Below are positions 44,007 through 52,214 of a stretch of DNA of 64,000 nt, one piece after another. Location: NCBI GenBank assembly GCA_009780175.1, contig WRAO01000003.1:1-64000 (forward strand), read 5' to 3'. The notes beneath the pieces were generated by a model. It was not told where the DNA came from. It searched no databases and worked only from the letters and a program-made list of their open reading frames with translations. This DNA is from Oscillospiraceae bacterium (GTDB taxonomy: Bacteria; Bacillota; Clostridia; Oscillospirales; Oscillospiraceae). The position numbers and the translations under genes are program-made. Position 1 is the stretch's first letter; each line of letters opens with the position of its first letter.

Positions 44007-45028
44007 GGATAAAAGTGGCTCTATTCGTCGTTATCGGTCTTGTTATGGTCCTGCTGTCCATTTCTCTGGGGAGCGCACATGTTCCGCTTGCTGACGTATT
44101 TCATGTGATTGGGCATGCTGTATTTGGCCTCGATTTGCCTGAGCATATCACGGCGGCTACGGTTTCTATTGTTTGGAGCCTGCGTCTGCCGCGTGTGCTA
44201 CTTGCCTTTCTCGCAGGCAGTGCGCTTTCGGTGAGCGGGGCGGTGATGCAGTCGGTACTCCAAAATCCCTTGGCGTCCTCGTATACGCTGGGGGTGTCGT
44301 CGGGCGCGTCGCTTGGGGCGTCTTTGGTACTCTTTCTGGGGGTGAGTTTGCCGTTCTTGGCAATGTTGACTCTGCCCATTCTAGGCTTTGTCTTCGGGCT
44401 TGCCACGATTTTATTGGCGATGGCGATTGCAAAACGAATCGACGGGAGCATGGGGAACCAGACCATCATTTTAACAGGCATCGTGTTCTCGCTCTTCGTC
44501 AACGCCATCACGACGCTGTTGTTTTCGCTGTTCCTCAACGACTCCAACAGAATGATCGCCTGGCAAATGGGCAGCTTCGCTATGCGAGACTGGCACACGG
44601 TCTGGATTCTGGCTCCGATCGCAGTGGCGGGCATTTTCTTTATCACGCGCTTTCACTGGGAATTGGATATTTTGTCTTTCGGGGAAGAGCAGGCGGAGGC
44701 CATCGGGGTAAACAGCAGGCACACCAAGACAACCTTACTCGTATCTTCCGCCGCGCTCACCGGGAGCACGATTGCCTTTATCGGTGTCATTGGGTTTGTG
44801 GACCTGGTCGTCCCGCACATTGTGCGGAGACTGTTTGGTCCTGCGCATCGCTATGTAATTCCGATGTCGGCGGTGATCGGGGGTGCGCTGATGGTGCTTT
44901 GTGATTTGATCGCGCGGACGGTGTTGGCGCCCAGGGAGTTGCCGGTTGGCGTGGTGACAGCTATGATTGGCGCGCCGTTTTTTGCCTATATCTATTTTTC
45001 GAAGCGAGGAGTTTCCAATGGAGCCTAG
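44003..45028 (+). CDS. btuC: Cobalamin ABC transporter permease (FecCD family)
   Basis: A 341-residue permease with about ten membrane helices. Family motifs: LRLPRVLLAFLAGSALSVSG (about 60), LGVSSGASLGASLV (about 100), and the ATPase-coupling segment near the C-terminus (GFVDLVVPHIVRRLFGPAHR; about 265). ATG 44003 overlaps the btuF stop. Confidence 0.92.
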   Translation: MRIKVALFVVIGLVMVLLSISLGSAHVPLADVFHVIGHAVFGLDLPEHITAATVSIVWSLRLPRVLLAFLAGSALSVSGAVMQSVLQNPLASSYTLGVSSGASLGASLVLFLGVSLPFLAMLTLPILGFVFGLATILLAMAIAKRIDGSMGNQTIILTGIVFSLFVNAITTLLFSLFLNDSNRMIAWQMGSFAMRDWHTVWILAPIAVAGIFFITRFHWELDILSFGEEQAEAIGVNSRHTKTTLLVSSAALTGSTIAFIGVIGFVDLVVPHIVRRLFGPAHRYVIPMSAVIGGALMVLCDLIARTVLAPRELPVGVVTAMIGAPFFAYIYFSKRGVSNGA

Positions 45029-45254
45029 TTCTAAATTTTTCAGCAATCCCGCGTGCGAGTATTTTCCCTGTCACACAGGGCTAAATCCTGAGGCGTTCAA
45101 CTGCCTGTTTTGTTATTGTCCCTTATATGCGCGCGGAGATGCTTGTGGCGGCAACTTTACATATAGCGGCCAAGGCATGAAGGATTGCATGGATTGCCAT
45201 CTGCCCCATATACCGGAATATTACGACATCATTCTGGCGAAACTGGTGGAATAG
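45018..45254 (+). CDS. Cysteine-rich small protein in the cobalamin operon
   Basis: A 78-residue cytosolic protein with nine cysteines in the pattern CEYFPCHTG, CLFCYCPLYARGDACGG and CMDCHLPH. It belongs to the small cysteine-rich domain family that occurs with cobalamin biosynthesis or uptake genes (sometimes fused to CobD-type proteins). The cysteines probably bind a metal; its function is unknown. ATG 45018 lies inside the end of btuC, with AGGAG upstream, so it is translationally coupled between btuC and btuD. Confidence 0.85.
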   Translation: MEPSSKFFSNPACEYFPCHTGLNPEAFNCLFCYCPLYARGDACGGNFTYSGQGMKDCMDCHLPHIPEYYDIILAKLVE

Positions 45255-45265
45255 GGGAGACGTAG

Positions 45266-46027
45266 ATGTTAACATTAGAGCATGTGTCCGCCGGATATGG
45301 CGGTGCGGATGTGATCCGCAATATCTCGTTACAGGTCAAGCGCAATGAAAATTTGTCCATTGTCGGGCCAAATGGCTGTGGGAAGACGACGCTGCTCAAA
45401 GCAATCGCGCATCTCATTCCATATAAAGGGACGGTTACATTGGATGAGGTTGAATTGCGACACATGTCCCGCCGTGAGGTTTCTTTGAAGATCGGCATGC
45501 TTAGCCAACAGTTCGGCATGTATTTCACCTATAGCGTATTCGAGACTGTTATGATGGGGCGATATTTGCATATCAAGAACCGATTTTCCAATCGGCCGAC
45601 GGATGCGGATAGGGCGGTTGTGATGCGGGCGTTAGAGGCGGTTCATTTGGTGGCTGAACAAGATAAGGAAGTGACAAAACTATCCGGCGGGCAACTGCAG
45701 CGTGTGTTTTTGGCCCGAACATTGGCGCAGGAGCCGGAGCTTATCCTGTTGGACGAACCTACAAATCACCTGGATATCAAATGCCAGATGGAGCTCATTG
45801 CATACCTGAAGGATTGGGCGAAGGAAGGGAGTCGCGCTGTGATCGGTGTGTTGCACGACATCAATTTGGCCATCCAACTCAGCGAAAATCTGCTTGTGAT
45901 GAAAGATGGCGAGATGCGGGCATCCGGCCGTGTGGACGAAATTCTCGCGGATGGGCTGCTAAATGAGACGTATGAGATGGATGTGACGCGATATATGCAG
46001 TCCGCTTTGCAGAGGTGGGTGCGCTGA
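45266..46027 (+). CDS. btuD: Cobalamin ABC transporter ATP-binding protein
   Basis: A 253-residue ABC ATPase of the FecE/BtuD type. Walker A GPNGCGKTTL (about 34), Q-loop SQQFG, signature LSGGQLQRVFLARTLAQEPE (about 135), Walker B LILLDEPTNHLD, and the switch His in VLHDINLA. It energises BtuCF and closes the operon; the next gene has its own promoter. Confidence 0.93.
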   Translation: MLTLEHVSAGYGGADVIRNISLQVKRNENLSIVGPNGCGKTTLLKAIAHLIPYKGTVTLDEVELRHMSRREVSLKIGMLSQQFGMYFTYSVFETVMMGRYLHIKNRFSNRPTDADRAVVMRALEAVHLVAEQDKEVTKLSGGQLQRVFLARTLAQEPELILLDEPTNHLDIKCQMELIAYLKDWAKEGSRAVIGVLHDINLAIQLSENLLVMKDGEMRASGRVDEILADGLLNETYEMDVTRYMQSALQRWVR

Positions 46028-46097
46028 ACAGGAAAAACTGCTTTTTTCTACCTGTGCGTTTGTGATAGATTACTACTAGCCAGATGCGGAAGATTCA

Positions 46098-46106
46098 TGC
46101 TATACT
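46098..46106 (+). promoter_or_regulatory. Extended -10 promoter for the CotH-SLH gene
   Basis: TGCTATACT ends 32 bases before the start codon, identical to the elements before mtaD and the DUF4342 gene. A recognisable -35 box is missing. Confidence 0.5.
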
Positions 46107-46137
46107 GGCGGAAGCAGTCGAAAGGAGGAGCTTTGAA

Positions 46138-48000
46138 ATGGCAAAAAAACTAGTATCGCTCCTACTCATTCTGATCCTTATGTTGGGCATGTTTGTGCCC
46201 GTATCTCTCGCTACACAGCGAGATTTTCCATCGATGCACATCACGAGTGAACGCAATCCATTCGTCCAGGAAAGGGACTTTTGGCACCCGGGGTCCTTGG
46301 CCGTAACAGGCGGAGAGGACGACTGGAACTTTCAGGATGTAGACGTGCGCCTGCGCGGCCGCGGGAACTCGACGTGGTGGATCGGCGTTGATAAGCGTCC
46401 GCTACGGATTCGCTTTGAAACGCCTCAGCCGATGTTTGGCTCTGACTACCCGCACAGAGACTGGATTTTGCTCGCCAATGCGTTTGACAACTCTATGCTG
46501 CGTACGCATTTTGCCTTCTATCTGGCGGAATTGCTGGGGAATACAGGGTTTGTCCCTACGTCTCAATTTGTGCATCTCTATGTCAATGAGGTGTATATAG
46601 GTGTCTATCAATTTACGGACGAGAGAGACATCGGCCCAGGACGCGGCGAGGTGGTGACGAATCCCGACCCGACCGTGAGTGAGTTTTGGCTGGAGATGGA
46701 TGAACGCACACAAGACTATTTCCAGGTGAACGGCCTTTGGTATGACATCCGCTTCCCGAGCGGCAACGCGCTCACAGATGAGCATATTGCCTACGCCAAT
46801 GATTTCATCGAACGCGTTAGCCTCGCGATTCGTAGCCACGACTGGGCGGCAGTGACGGCGCTGGTTGATATCCCCTCTATGGTGAGTTACTATATCCTGC
46901 TGGAGTTGACCAAGGACGCGGACGTCGCCTTTAGCAGCATGTTTATGCAGATCAGAGGACAAGGCGAAAATCGTAGGCTGTATCAGGGCCCCGTCTGGGA
47001 TTTTGATATGGGTTTCGGCAACGCGCGTTCGGATTACTTCTTCGGAGACAATCCCGAGGGGATCTGGGCGGCAGGCCAGCACTATTGGTTTAGAGAACTT
47101 GTACAAATCCCGGAGTTCCGTGCGCTTGTATTCGAACGTTGGAACGAGGCGATGGCGCATGATATCCCGAGAGCCATCGCAAATGTCGAATATATGGCGA
47201 CGCATTACCGCGCGGCGTTTGAGCGGAATTTTAAAGCCCAGCCAGTCCTTGGTGTGCGTTGGGGACTTGCCCCCGCGCCGCACCGCTATGAACTTGAGAC
47301 TTTTGTGGAGCATGCCGAATGGCTTGTCTGGTTTATCCGCGAACGCGCCGCTTGGCTGGATGATCGCTTCCGCAACTCAGATGATCCATTCACGCCGCCA
47401 GAAGGATTTCACGATGTGCGTGCAAATGCATGGCACCGGGAGGCTGTTCAATTCGTCGTTGACAATGGTTTGATGACAGGCGCTTCCGAAGTGATGTTCT
47501 TGCCTTATCAAACCCTGAATCGTGCTATGGTGGCAACCATTCTCTGGCGTTTAGCGGGTGAGCCGGAAGCCGAATGGAGCTCGGTTTTCGCTGACGTGCC
47601 GCAAAATGCGCCCAATTGGTATCGCACCGCCGTTATGTGGGCCGAAACCACGGGTCTGATCTCAAGCGAGGACGGAATCTTCCGCCCCTATGCAACCGTC
47701 CCTCGAGAGGAGATCGCGGCGATCTTCTATCGCTATACATGGCTGGTCCTTGAAATCGACACGACTGTACCGGAAGACTTTACACTAGACCAGTTTGAAG
47801 ATCGCGATGTAATCACGGCTGGGATGGAAGCCTATCTGCTCTGGGCAAATTACAATGGAATCCTCCAAGGTACAAGCGAGACGACGATCAGCCCGACCGG
47901 GACTGTGAACCGGGCGCAATATGCTACAGTGTTGATGCGCTACGTGCGAGAATTTACGGAGCGGGAACTCTCGCTTTCCGTGCTCAAACACGGCGCATAA
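46138..48000 (+). CDS. CotH-like kinase domain fused to three SLH domains
   Basis: A 620-residue secreted protein. Signal peptide 1-25 (KKLVSLLLILILMLGMF). Residues about 35-430 are a CotH domain: RLRGRGNSTWW, the Lys motif KRPLRIRF, WILLANAFDNSMLR, YIGVYQFTDE, and the metal-binding WDFDMGFGN. CotH proteins are atypical protein kinases that phosphorylate spore-coat proteins, and also occur as extracellular proteins with cellulosomal or surface modules. Three SLH domains (about 440-610; FHDVRANAWHREAVQFVV, FADVPQNAPNWYRTAV) would hold it at the wall. ATG 46138 follows AAAGGAGGAG. Kinase activity on the cell surface is inference; the catalytic residues appear present. Confidence 0.9.
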   Translation: MAKKLVSLLLILILMLGMFVPVSLATQRDFPSMHITSERNPFVQERDFWHPGSLAVTGGEDDWNFQDVDVRLRGRGNSTWWIGVDKRPLRIRFETPQPMFGSDYPHRDWILLANAFDNSMLRTHFAFYLAELLGNTGFVPTSQFVHLYVNEVYIGVYQFTDERDIGPGRGEVVTNPDPTVSEFWLEMDERTQDYFQVNGLWYDIRFPSGNALTDEHIAYANDFIERVSLAIRSHDWAAVTALVDIPSMVSYYILLELTKDADVAFSSMFMQIRGQGENRRLYQGPVWDFDMGFGNARSDYFFGDNPEGIWAAGQHYWFRELVQIPEFRALVFERWNEAMAHDIPRAIANVEYMATHYRAAFERNFKAQPVLGVRWGLAPAPHRYELETFVEHAEWLVWFIRERAAWLDDRFRNSDDPFTPPEGFHDVRANAWHREAVQFVVDNGLMTGASEVMFLPYQTLNRAMVATILWRLAGEPEAEWSSVFADVPQNAPNWYRTAVMWAETTGLISSEDGIFRPYATVPREEIAAIFYRYTWLVLEIDTTVPEDFTLDQFEDRDVITAGMEAYLLWANYNGILQGTSETTISPTGTVNRAQYATVLMRYVREFTERELSLSVLKHGA

Positions 48001-48016
48001 TTTAGGAGGAATCATT

Positions 48017-48802
48017 CTGAGAGAAACCGAAGAAAAGCTGGCTGCCTCTTTGACAGCGGAGACAACAGAACTTATCCCATTCCTGCCCTATCTCCTGCAA
48101 GATTTCTGGGAACTCGGCAGCGCCCCGGGTATGATGGCTCATCTGATCGAAAAACATGTCGACGTAACTGACGACACAAAAATACTGGACCTCGGCTCCG
48201 GTAAAGGGGCGGTATCTGTGCGACTTGCGCAGCAATTCGGGGTATACGTCAAGGGCGTGGACTTGTTGCCTGAGTTTGTCGCATACGCTTCCCAAAAAGC
48301 GGAGGAATTTGAGGTTGGTGGGCTTTGCGAGTTTATCGTGGGCGACATCAATGAGGCAGTGCAAATAGAGCGGGGCTATGATGTTGTGATTCTCGGCGCC
48401 GTGGGCGATGTTCTCGGTACACCTGCTGAGACACTGGAAAAACTTAGTCAAACGATCTGGCCGGGCGGCTACATTCTCATCGACGAAGGCTATCTCCCTG
48501 ATGACGGCTCACAGGCTGACGTGCAATATGACAACTACGAATTCCTTACGAAGGCCGAGTGGGAAACCTTGTTCGAAGAAGCGGGCCTAGAACTCGTTGA
48601 AACGGTCTCAGAGTGGGAGAATCTGGAGAACCCAGACAGCGATGCCGGGATGGAGATGATAACGCGGCGGGCCAATGAGTTGATCGAACAGTATCCGGAC
48701 AAAAAAGATATCTTCGAGAGCTATGTCCGCAGCCAGCAGGCGGAATACAATGATCTGGATAGCACGCTTGTCTGTGTGACATGGATGTTGAAGAAACGAT
48801 AG
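48017..48802 (+). CDS. Class I SAM-dependent methyltransferase
   Basis: A cytosolic methyltransferase of about 261 residues with motif I KILDLGSGKGAVSVRLA, motif II GVDLLPEF, and GGYILIDEGYLPDD. The substrate is unknown. The only canonical in-frame start, TTG 48050, has no ribosome site, whereas a strong AGGAGG at 48004-48009 lies 7 bases before CTG 48017 (and 4 before ATT 48014), and the extra residues (LRETEEKLAASL) read as a natural helix. I therefore use CTG 48017 with caution. It lies 16 bases after the CotH-SLH stop, so it may be co-transcribed. Confidence 0.8.
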   Translation: MRETEEKLAASLTAETTELIPFLPYLLQDFWELGSAPGMMAHLIEKHVDVTDDTKILDLGSGKGAVSVRLAQQFGVYVKGVDLLPEFVAYASQKAEEFEVGGLCEFIVGDINEAVQIERGYDVVILGAVGDVLGTPAETLEKLSQTIWPGGYILIDEGYLPDDGSQADVQYDNYEFLTKAEWETLFEEAGLELVETVSEWENLENPDSDAGMEMITRRANELIEQYPDKKDIFESYVRSQQAEYNDLDSTLVCVTWMLKKR

Positions 48803-48809
48803 TTGAACA

Positions 48810-48842
48810 ACGCCCGGTGCAATTGACGCACCGGGCGTTTTG
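48810..48842 (+). terminator. Rho-independent terminator
   Basis: ACGCCCGGTGC pairs with GCACCGGGCGT and is followed by TTTTGGTTTT; ends the CotH-methyltransferase unit. Confidence 0.92.
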
Positions 48843-48865
48843 GTTTTGCAGACCCTGCCGTCTGT

Positions 48866-48894
48866 TTGCCTTATCATAGAAGTCGTGGTATAAT
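48866..48894 (+). promoter_or_regulatory. Sigma-A promoter for the AEC transporter pair
   Basis: TTGCCT (48866-48871) and exact TATAAT (48889-48894) with a 17-base spacer and a TGG extension. Confidence 0.78.
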
Positions 48895-48933
48895 TCACCA
48901 GTATGTTGTACAATGAAAGGGGGAGTGCCTGGC

Positions 48934-49905
48934 ATGGGACTTTTTATAGAACAGTTTATTCTAGTTTTTAATGCGGTTGTACCCTTTTTCCTCATCATGG
49001 GTCTGGGCTGGTTCATGCGGCGGCGGGAGTTGGTGAATGACCAGTTTTTGGCGGGGCTCAATCGCGTCGCTTTTGTTGTTCTCTTTCCGCTGATGCTTTT
49101 CATGAACATATACCGGGCGGATCTGGCCGCGGCCTTTAATCCGGCCTTGGTGGGTTATTTTGTCATTGGGCTTTCGATGGTATACATATTCGTGTGGGTC
49201 ATCGCCGCGCGATTTATCAAAAACAAGCAAAGGCTCGCGGCCTTCGTCCAGGTTGGATACCGGAGTAATTACATGGTGCTCGCAACGGCGATTGTCACTT
49301 CGCTCATGGGCCCGGAATCCTTGCCGCAAGCCGCGCTGATGGTACCTGTCGTCGTGTTTCTCCAAACAGCCCTCGCCGCGACGGTGTTTGCCGTTGCCGG
49401 ATTATCGAAAGAAGCGTCCGGCTTGGAGCGGGTCAAAGGCGTCCTCGTTGGTGTTTTCAAGATGCCGATGATTATCGGGTCGCTCCTGGGTCTTGCTGTA
49501 AATTTTTCGGGGTTTACCCTGCCGGTGGTTGTCGACCGCGGCTTTACGAGCCTTGCCAATATGGCGGCGCCTGCCGCTCTGCTCGGGATTGGCGGGGTGC
49601 TTAACTTGGAGAAAGTGCGGCGCCAGTTGCGTTTTGCCATCGCGGGTACGGCGGTGAAGAATCTGATCGTCCCCGCTGCGGTGATTATTCCGGCGGTTTT
49701 CCTCGGGTTTTCCGGCGTGGAACTTGCGATAATCGCCATGTTCGGACTTGCGCCCGTGGCTACGGCGTCCTATGTCACGGCCTTAGAGATGGGTGGCTCT
49801 GAGGCGGGAGAGTGTACGGCCAGTACGCTGGTTTTGTCTAACGTAGTCTCACTATTCACCATCGTCCCGAGTCTTACGATTTTAGGTGTTTTGGGTCTGT
49901 TATAG
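48934..49905 (+). CDS. AEC-family auxin efflux-like transporter 1
   Basis: A 323-residue membrane protein with about ten helices in two inverted halves, the auxin efflux carrier (AEC) fold: N-terminal half FFLIMGLGWFMRRRELVNDQ, then LNRVAFVVLFPLMLFMNIY, and C-terminal half with MAAPAALLGIGGVLNLEKV and LAIIAMFGLAPVATASYV. Bacterial members export or exchange organic acids such as malate or malonate. ATG 48934 is chosen for the AAAGGGGGAG 8 bases upstream. Closely related to the next gene, pointing to tandem duplication. Confidence 0.88.
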   Translation: MGLFIEQFILVFNAVVPFFLIMGLGWFMRRRELVNDQFLAGLNRVAFVVLFPLMLFMNIYRADLAAAFNPALVGYFVIGLSMVYIFVWVIAARFIKNKQRLAAFVQVGYRSNYMVLATAIVTSLMGPESLPQAALMVPVVVFLQTALAATVFAVAGLSKEASGLERVKGVLVGVFKMPMIIGSLLGLAVNFSGFTLPVVVDRGFTSLANMAAPAALLGIGGVLNLEKVRRQLRFAIAGTAVKNLIVPAAVIIPAVFLGFSGVELAIIAMFGLAPVATASYVTALEMGGSEAGECTASTLVLSNVVSLFTIVPSLTILGVLGLL

Positions 49906-49939
49906 AGCGATAATCGCGGAAGAGAGGGGGCGGAGAAGT

Positions 49940-50914
49940 ATGGAACATGTCGCGGAACAGTTTATCATCACCTTCAATGCCGTTGCGCCCTTTTTTCTGA
50001 TCATGTTTATCGGCTGGCTTGCGCGCCGCTTTGGCATCGCGGGGGAGCCCTTCTACAGCGGTATCAACAAGTTGGCATTTCTCTGTTTTTTCCCTGCGCT
50101 ACTTTTCATCAACATGTACACAGCAGACCTTGCCGCCGCCTTCGATCTCGCGCTGGTGAGCTATTTCATCCTCTCGCTCCTGGCGGTCTACGCGGTTCTC
50201 TGGGTCGTCGCGGCGCGATTCGTTAAAGATAAGCTCAGGTGGGCTGTCTACGTCCAGGCTGCATATCGGTGTAACTATATCGTGCTGGCAATCCCCATCA
50301 TTGCGGCTCTCTTTGAGCCGGGCGATATGCCGAGAGCCGCCCTGATACTGCCGTTTCTGGTGACGCTCAACAATATTCAAACCGCCACGCTCTTCGTAGT
50401 CGCCGGGCAATCGTCTGATATCTCCGTTGGGGCGCGGGTGAAGGGGATTCTCATCGGTATTTTCAAGATGCCTATGATCATCGCCGTTCTTATCGGCATT
50501 TTGGTCAATGTCGCCGGGCTTAGTTTGCCGGTGGTTGTGTCTCGTAGTATTAGTTCTGTGTCGCTCATGGCGGCGCCTGCCGCATTACTTGGTGTTGGCG
50601 GGGCGCTCAGTATAGAGAAGGTGCGGCTCAATTTGCAACTCGCCATCGCGGCGACGGCGGCGAAGAACGTACTCGTCCCACTCGCCTTGATTATTCCGGC
50701 GGTGCTCCTCGGATTTCGCGGCGTGGACCTTGCTATTATCGCGCTGATCGGTCTTACCCCTGTTGGTCCGGCAACTTATACCACCGCGATCGCGCTCGGC
50801 GGCCCTGAAGCGGGGGAGCCTGCCGCGAGTTGTCTTGTTTTATCGAACGCGCTTGCATTGTTTACGATTGTGCCAGGGTTGGCGATTTTGAGTATTTTAG
50901 GGTTGTTTTTATGA
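49940..50914 (+). CDS. AEC-family auxin efflux-like transporter 2
   Basis: A 324-residue paralogue of the preceding transporter, alignable without gaps over nearly its whole length (FFLIMFIGWLARRFGIAGEP; LNNIQTATLFVVAGQSSD; MAAPAALLGVGGALSIEKV). Substrate unknown; two subunits might form a heteromer or have different substrates. GGGGGCGGAG precedes ATG 49940. The stop codon runs directly into the left end of repeat copy F. Confidence 0.88.
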   Translation: MEHVAEQFIITFNAVAPFFLIMFIGWLARRFGIAGEPFYSGINKLAFLCFFPALLFINMYTADLAAAFDLALVSYFILSLLAVYAVLWVVAARFVKDKLRWAVYVQAAYRCNYIVLAIPIIAALFEPGDMPRAALILPFLVTLNNIQTATLFVVAGQSSDISVGARVKGILIGIFKMPMIIAVLIGILVNVAGLSLPVVVSRSISSVSLMAAPAALLGVGGALSIEKVRLNLQLAIAATAAKNVLVPLALIIPAVLLGFRGVDLAIIALIGLTPVGPATYTTAIALGGPEAGEPAASCLVLSNALALFTIVPGLAILSILGLFL

Positions 50915-51325
50915 GCCTGCGGCTCGCTGCGCGCGTTTCGCTGAGACGACCTACCTTTTTGCATCGCGCAAAAAAGGCGAGCCAAGGGGCTTCGCCCCAG
51001 ACAACCCCATTTGACTTTTGGTTTGTGGGCATTTAAGTCTTGCGGTTCCGCCTGTCGGCGGAAGCGAGGTCGCTTTCGGGCATACACGCTGCCGTGCGGT
51101 ACACGAGACGAATGTGCAGTGCTTTCCGTACGACACTCCCTTCCGCTGGGCGAGGCGGAAGCTGTGACGCTCTGTTTCGCTGGGTACTAAGTTTAAAAGG
51201 AAGAGATTTTTAAGAGAAGCCTATGGTTTCTCTTAAATTGTTTTTTGCCTACTTTTTGTCAACACAAAAAGTAGGTCGCCTTCGGCGACACGAAGCAATA
51301 GGCCTTATGGCCTAATAGAAACATC
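50913..51325 (+). repeat. Modular palindromic intergenic element, copy F
   Basis: Complete copy in the same orientation as D: GAGCCTGCGGCTCGCTGCGC, TTTTTGCATCGCGCAAAAAA, GGGGCTTCGCCCC, TTTGACTTTTGGTTTGTGGG, core GGTTCCGCCTGTCGGCGGAA to CTTCCGCTGGGCGAGGCGG, AAAAGGAAGAGATTTTTAAG, then GTCGCCTTCGGCGAC and AATAGGCCTTATGGCC. It starts inside the stop codon of the upstream gene. Confidence 0.88.
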
Positions 51326-51351
51326 AATATAGAGAAGAAACCAAATCCCTT

Positions 51352-51380
51352 TTGCCTTGCAAAGCAACTCATGCTATACT
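51352..51380 (+). promoter_or_regulatory. Sigma-A promoter for the DUF4342-two-component unit
   Basis: TTGCCT (51352-51357) and TATACT (51375-51380), spacer 17, with the TGC extension. The leader to the start codon is about 130 bases and AT-rich. Confidence 0.72.
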
Positions 51381-51515
51381 GAGACATACAACAGGATCCC
51401 ACAGTATAATCATCTTCTAATAAATCTCTAATCCATCCAGCATAGCCATCTAATAATATCCTGCTATTCTATACTCACGAAACAAAACACAGAACATCAC
51501 ACAGGAGGAGATAGT

Positions 51516-52157
51516 ATGGATCGCATTGAAATGGTAGAAAAGCTCAGAGAGAAAGCTGGTGTCAGCTATGAAGAGGCGAAGGCTGCGCTGGAGGCCAGCG
51601 ATTGGGACCTGCTCGACGCAGTAGTCCTGCTGGAAAAAGAAGGCAAAGTGCGCGACGCAGCTTACTCGACCAAGCGGAGCGCCAAGGACGAGCACAAACA
51701 GTCGGGCGCGAAAGAAGAGAAACCGAAGGGCGAAGGGTTTGAAAAGTTCCTGCGCTTCTGCGGACGGATCATCCACAAGGGCAACACGAACAGCCTCGTG
51801 GTCCTGCGCAACGGAGAGCGGAAGTTCAGCCTCCCAGTGACAGCATTCGCTTTGCTCCTGATCTTCGCCTTCTACTTCACCATCCCGCTCATCATCGTCA
51901 GCTTGTTCTTCGGCTTCCACTACAAGTTTAGCGGGAAAGACCTGGGGAAAGATTCCATCAATAACGTCATGGAAAAAGCGACACATGCGGCTGAGGCTGT
52001 GAAGAGAGAAGTTCAGAAGGAAATGAAGGACGACACAAAGACCCTCAAAGAAGAGCTCAAAGAGATGCAAGAGGAAATCAAGGCGGACCTCAAAGAAATC
52101 CAAGAAGAGATTGATGAAATGCTCGAAGACTTGGAAGAGGACGAAGACAAGAAATAA
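51516..52157 (+). CDS. DUF4342 protein with UBA/TS-N-like domain, membrane segment and coiled coil
   Basis: A 213-residue protein. Residues 1-45 (MVEKLREKAGVSYEEAKAAL, ASDWDLLDAVVLLEKEG) resemble the three-helix UBA/TS-N fold known from elongation factor Ts. A DUF4342 core follows (about 75-130; KFLRFCGRIIHKGNTNSLVV, then FALLLIFAFYFTIPLIIVSL as a membrane helix), and the C-terminus (about 150-213) is a long, highly charged coiled coil (KEELKEMQEEIKADLKEIQE). No function is known. AGGAGG precedes ATG 51516. It leads the two-component genes, so it may be their regulator or partner at the membrane. Confidence 0.85.
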   Translation: MDRIEMVEKLREKAGVSYEEAKAALEASDWDLLDAVVLLEKEGKVRDAAYSTKRSAKDEHKQSGAKEEKPKGEGFEKFLRFCGRIIHKGNTNSLVVLRNGERKFSLPVTAFALLLIFAFYFTIPLIIVSLFFGFHYKFSGKDLGKDSINNVMEKATHAAEAVKREVQKEMKDDTKTLKEELKEMQEEIKADLKEIQEEIDEMLEDLEEDEDKK

Positions 52158-52161
52158 GCAC

Positions 52162-52200
52162 GCATACCCCCTTGGCGCTCTTTGCGGCAAGGGGGTATGC
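52162..52200 (+). terminator. Hairpin between DUF4342 and the response regulator gene
   Basis: GCATACCCCCTTG and CAAGGGGGTATGC form a perfect 13-base stem with a 13-base loop, ending just before the ribosome site AAAGGAGG (52202-52209). No T-run follows, so it is more likely an RNA processing or attenuation structure than a full terminator. Confidence 0.7.
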
Positions 52201-52214
52201 CAAAGGAGGCAGCT

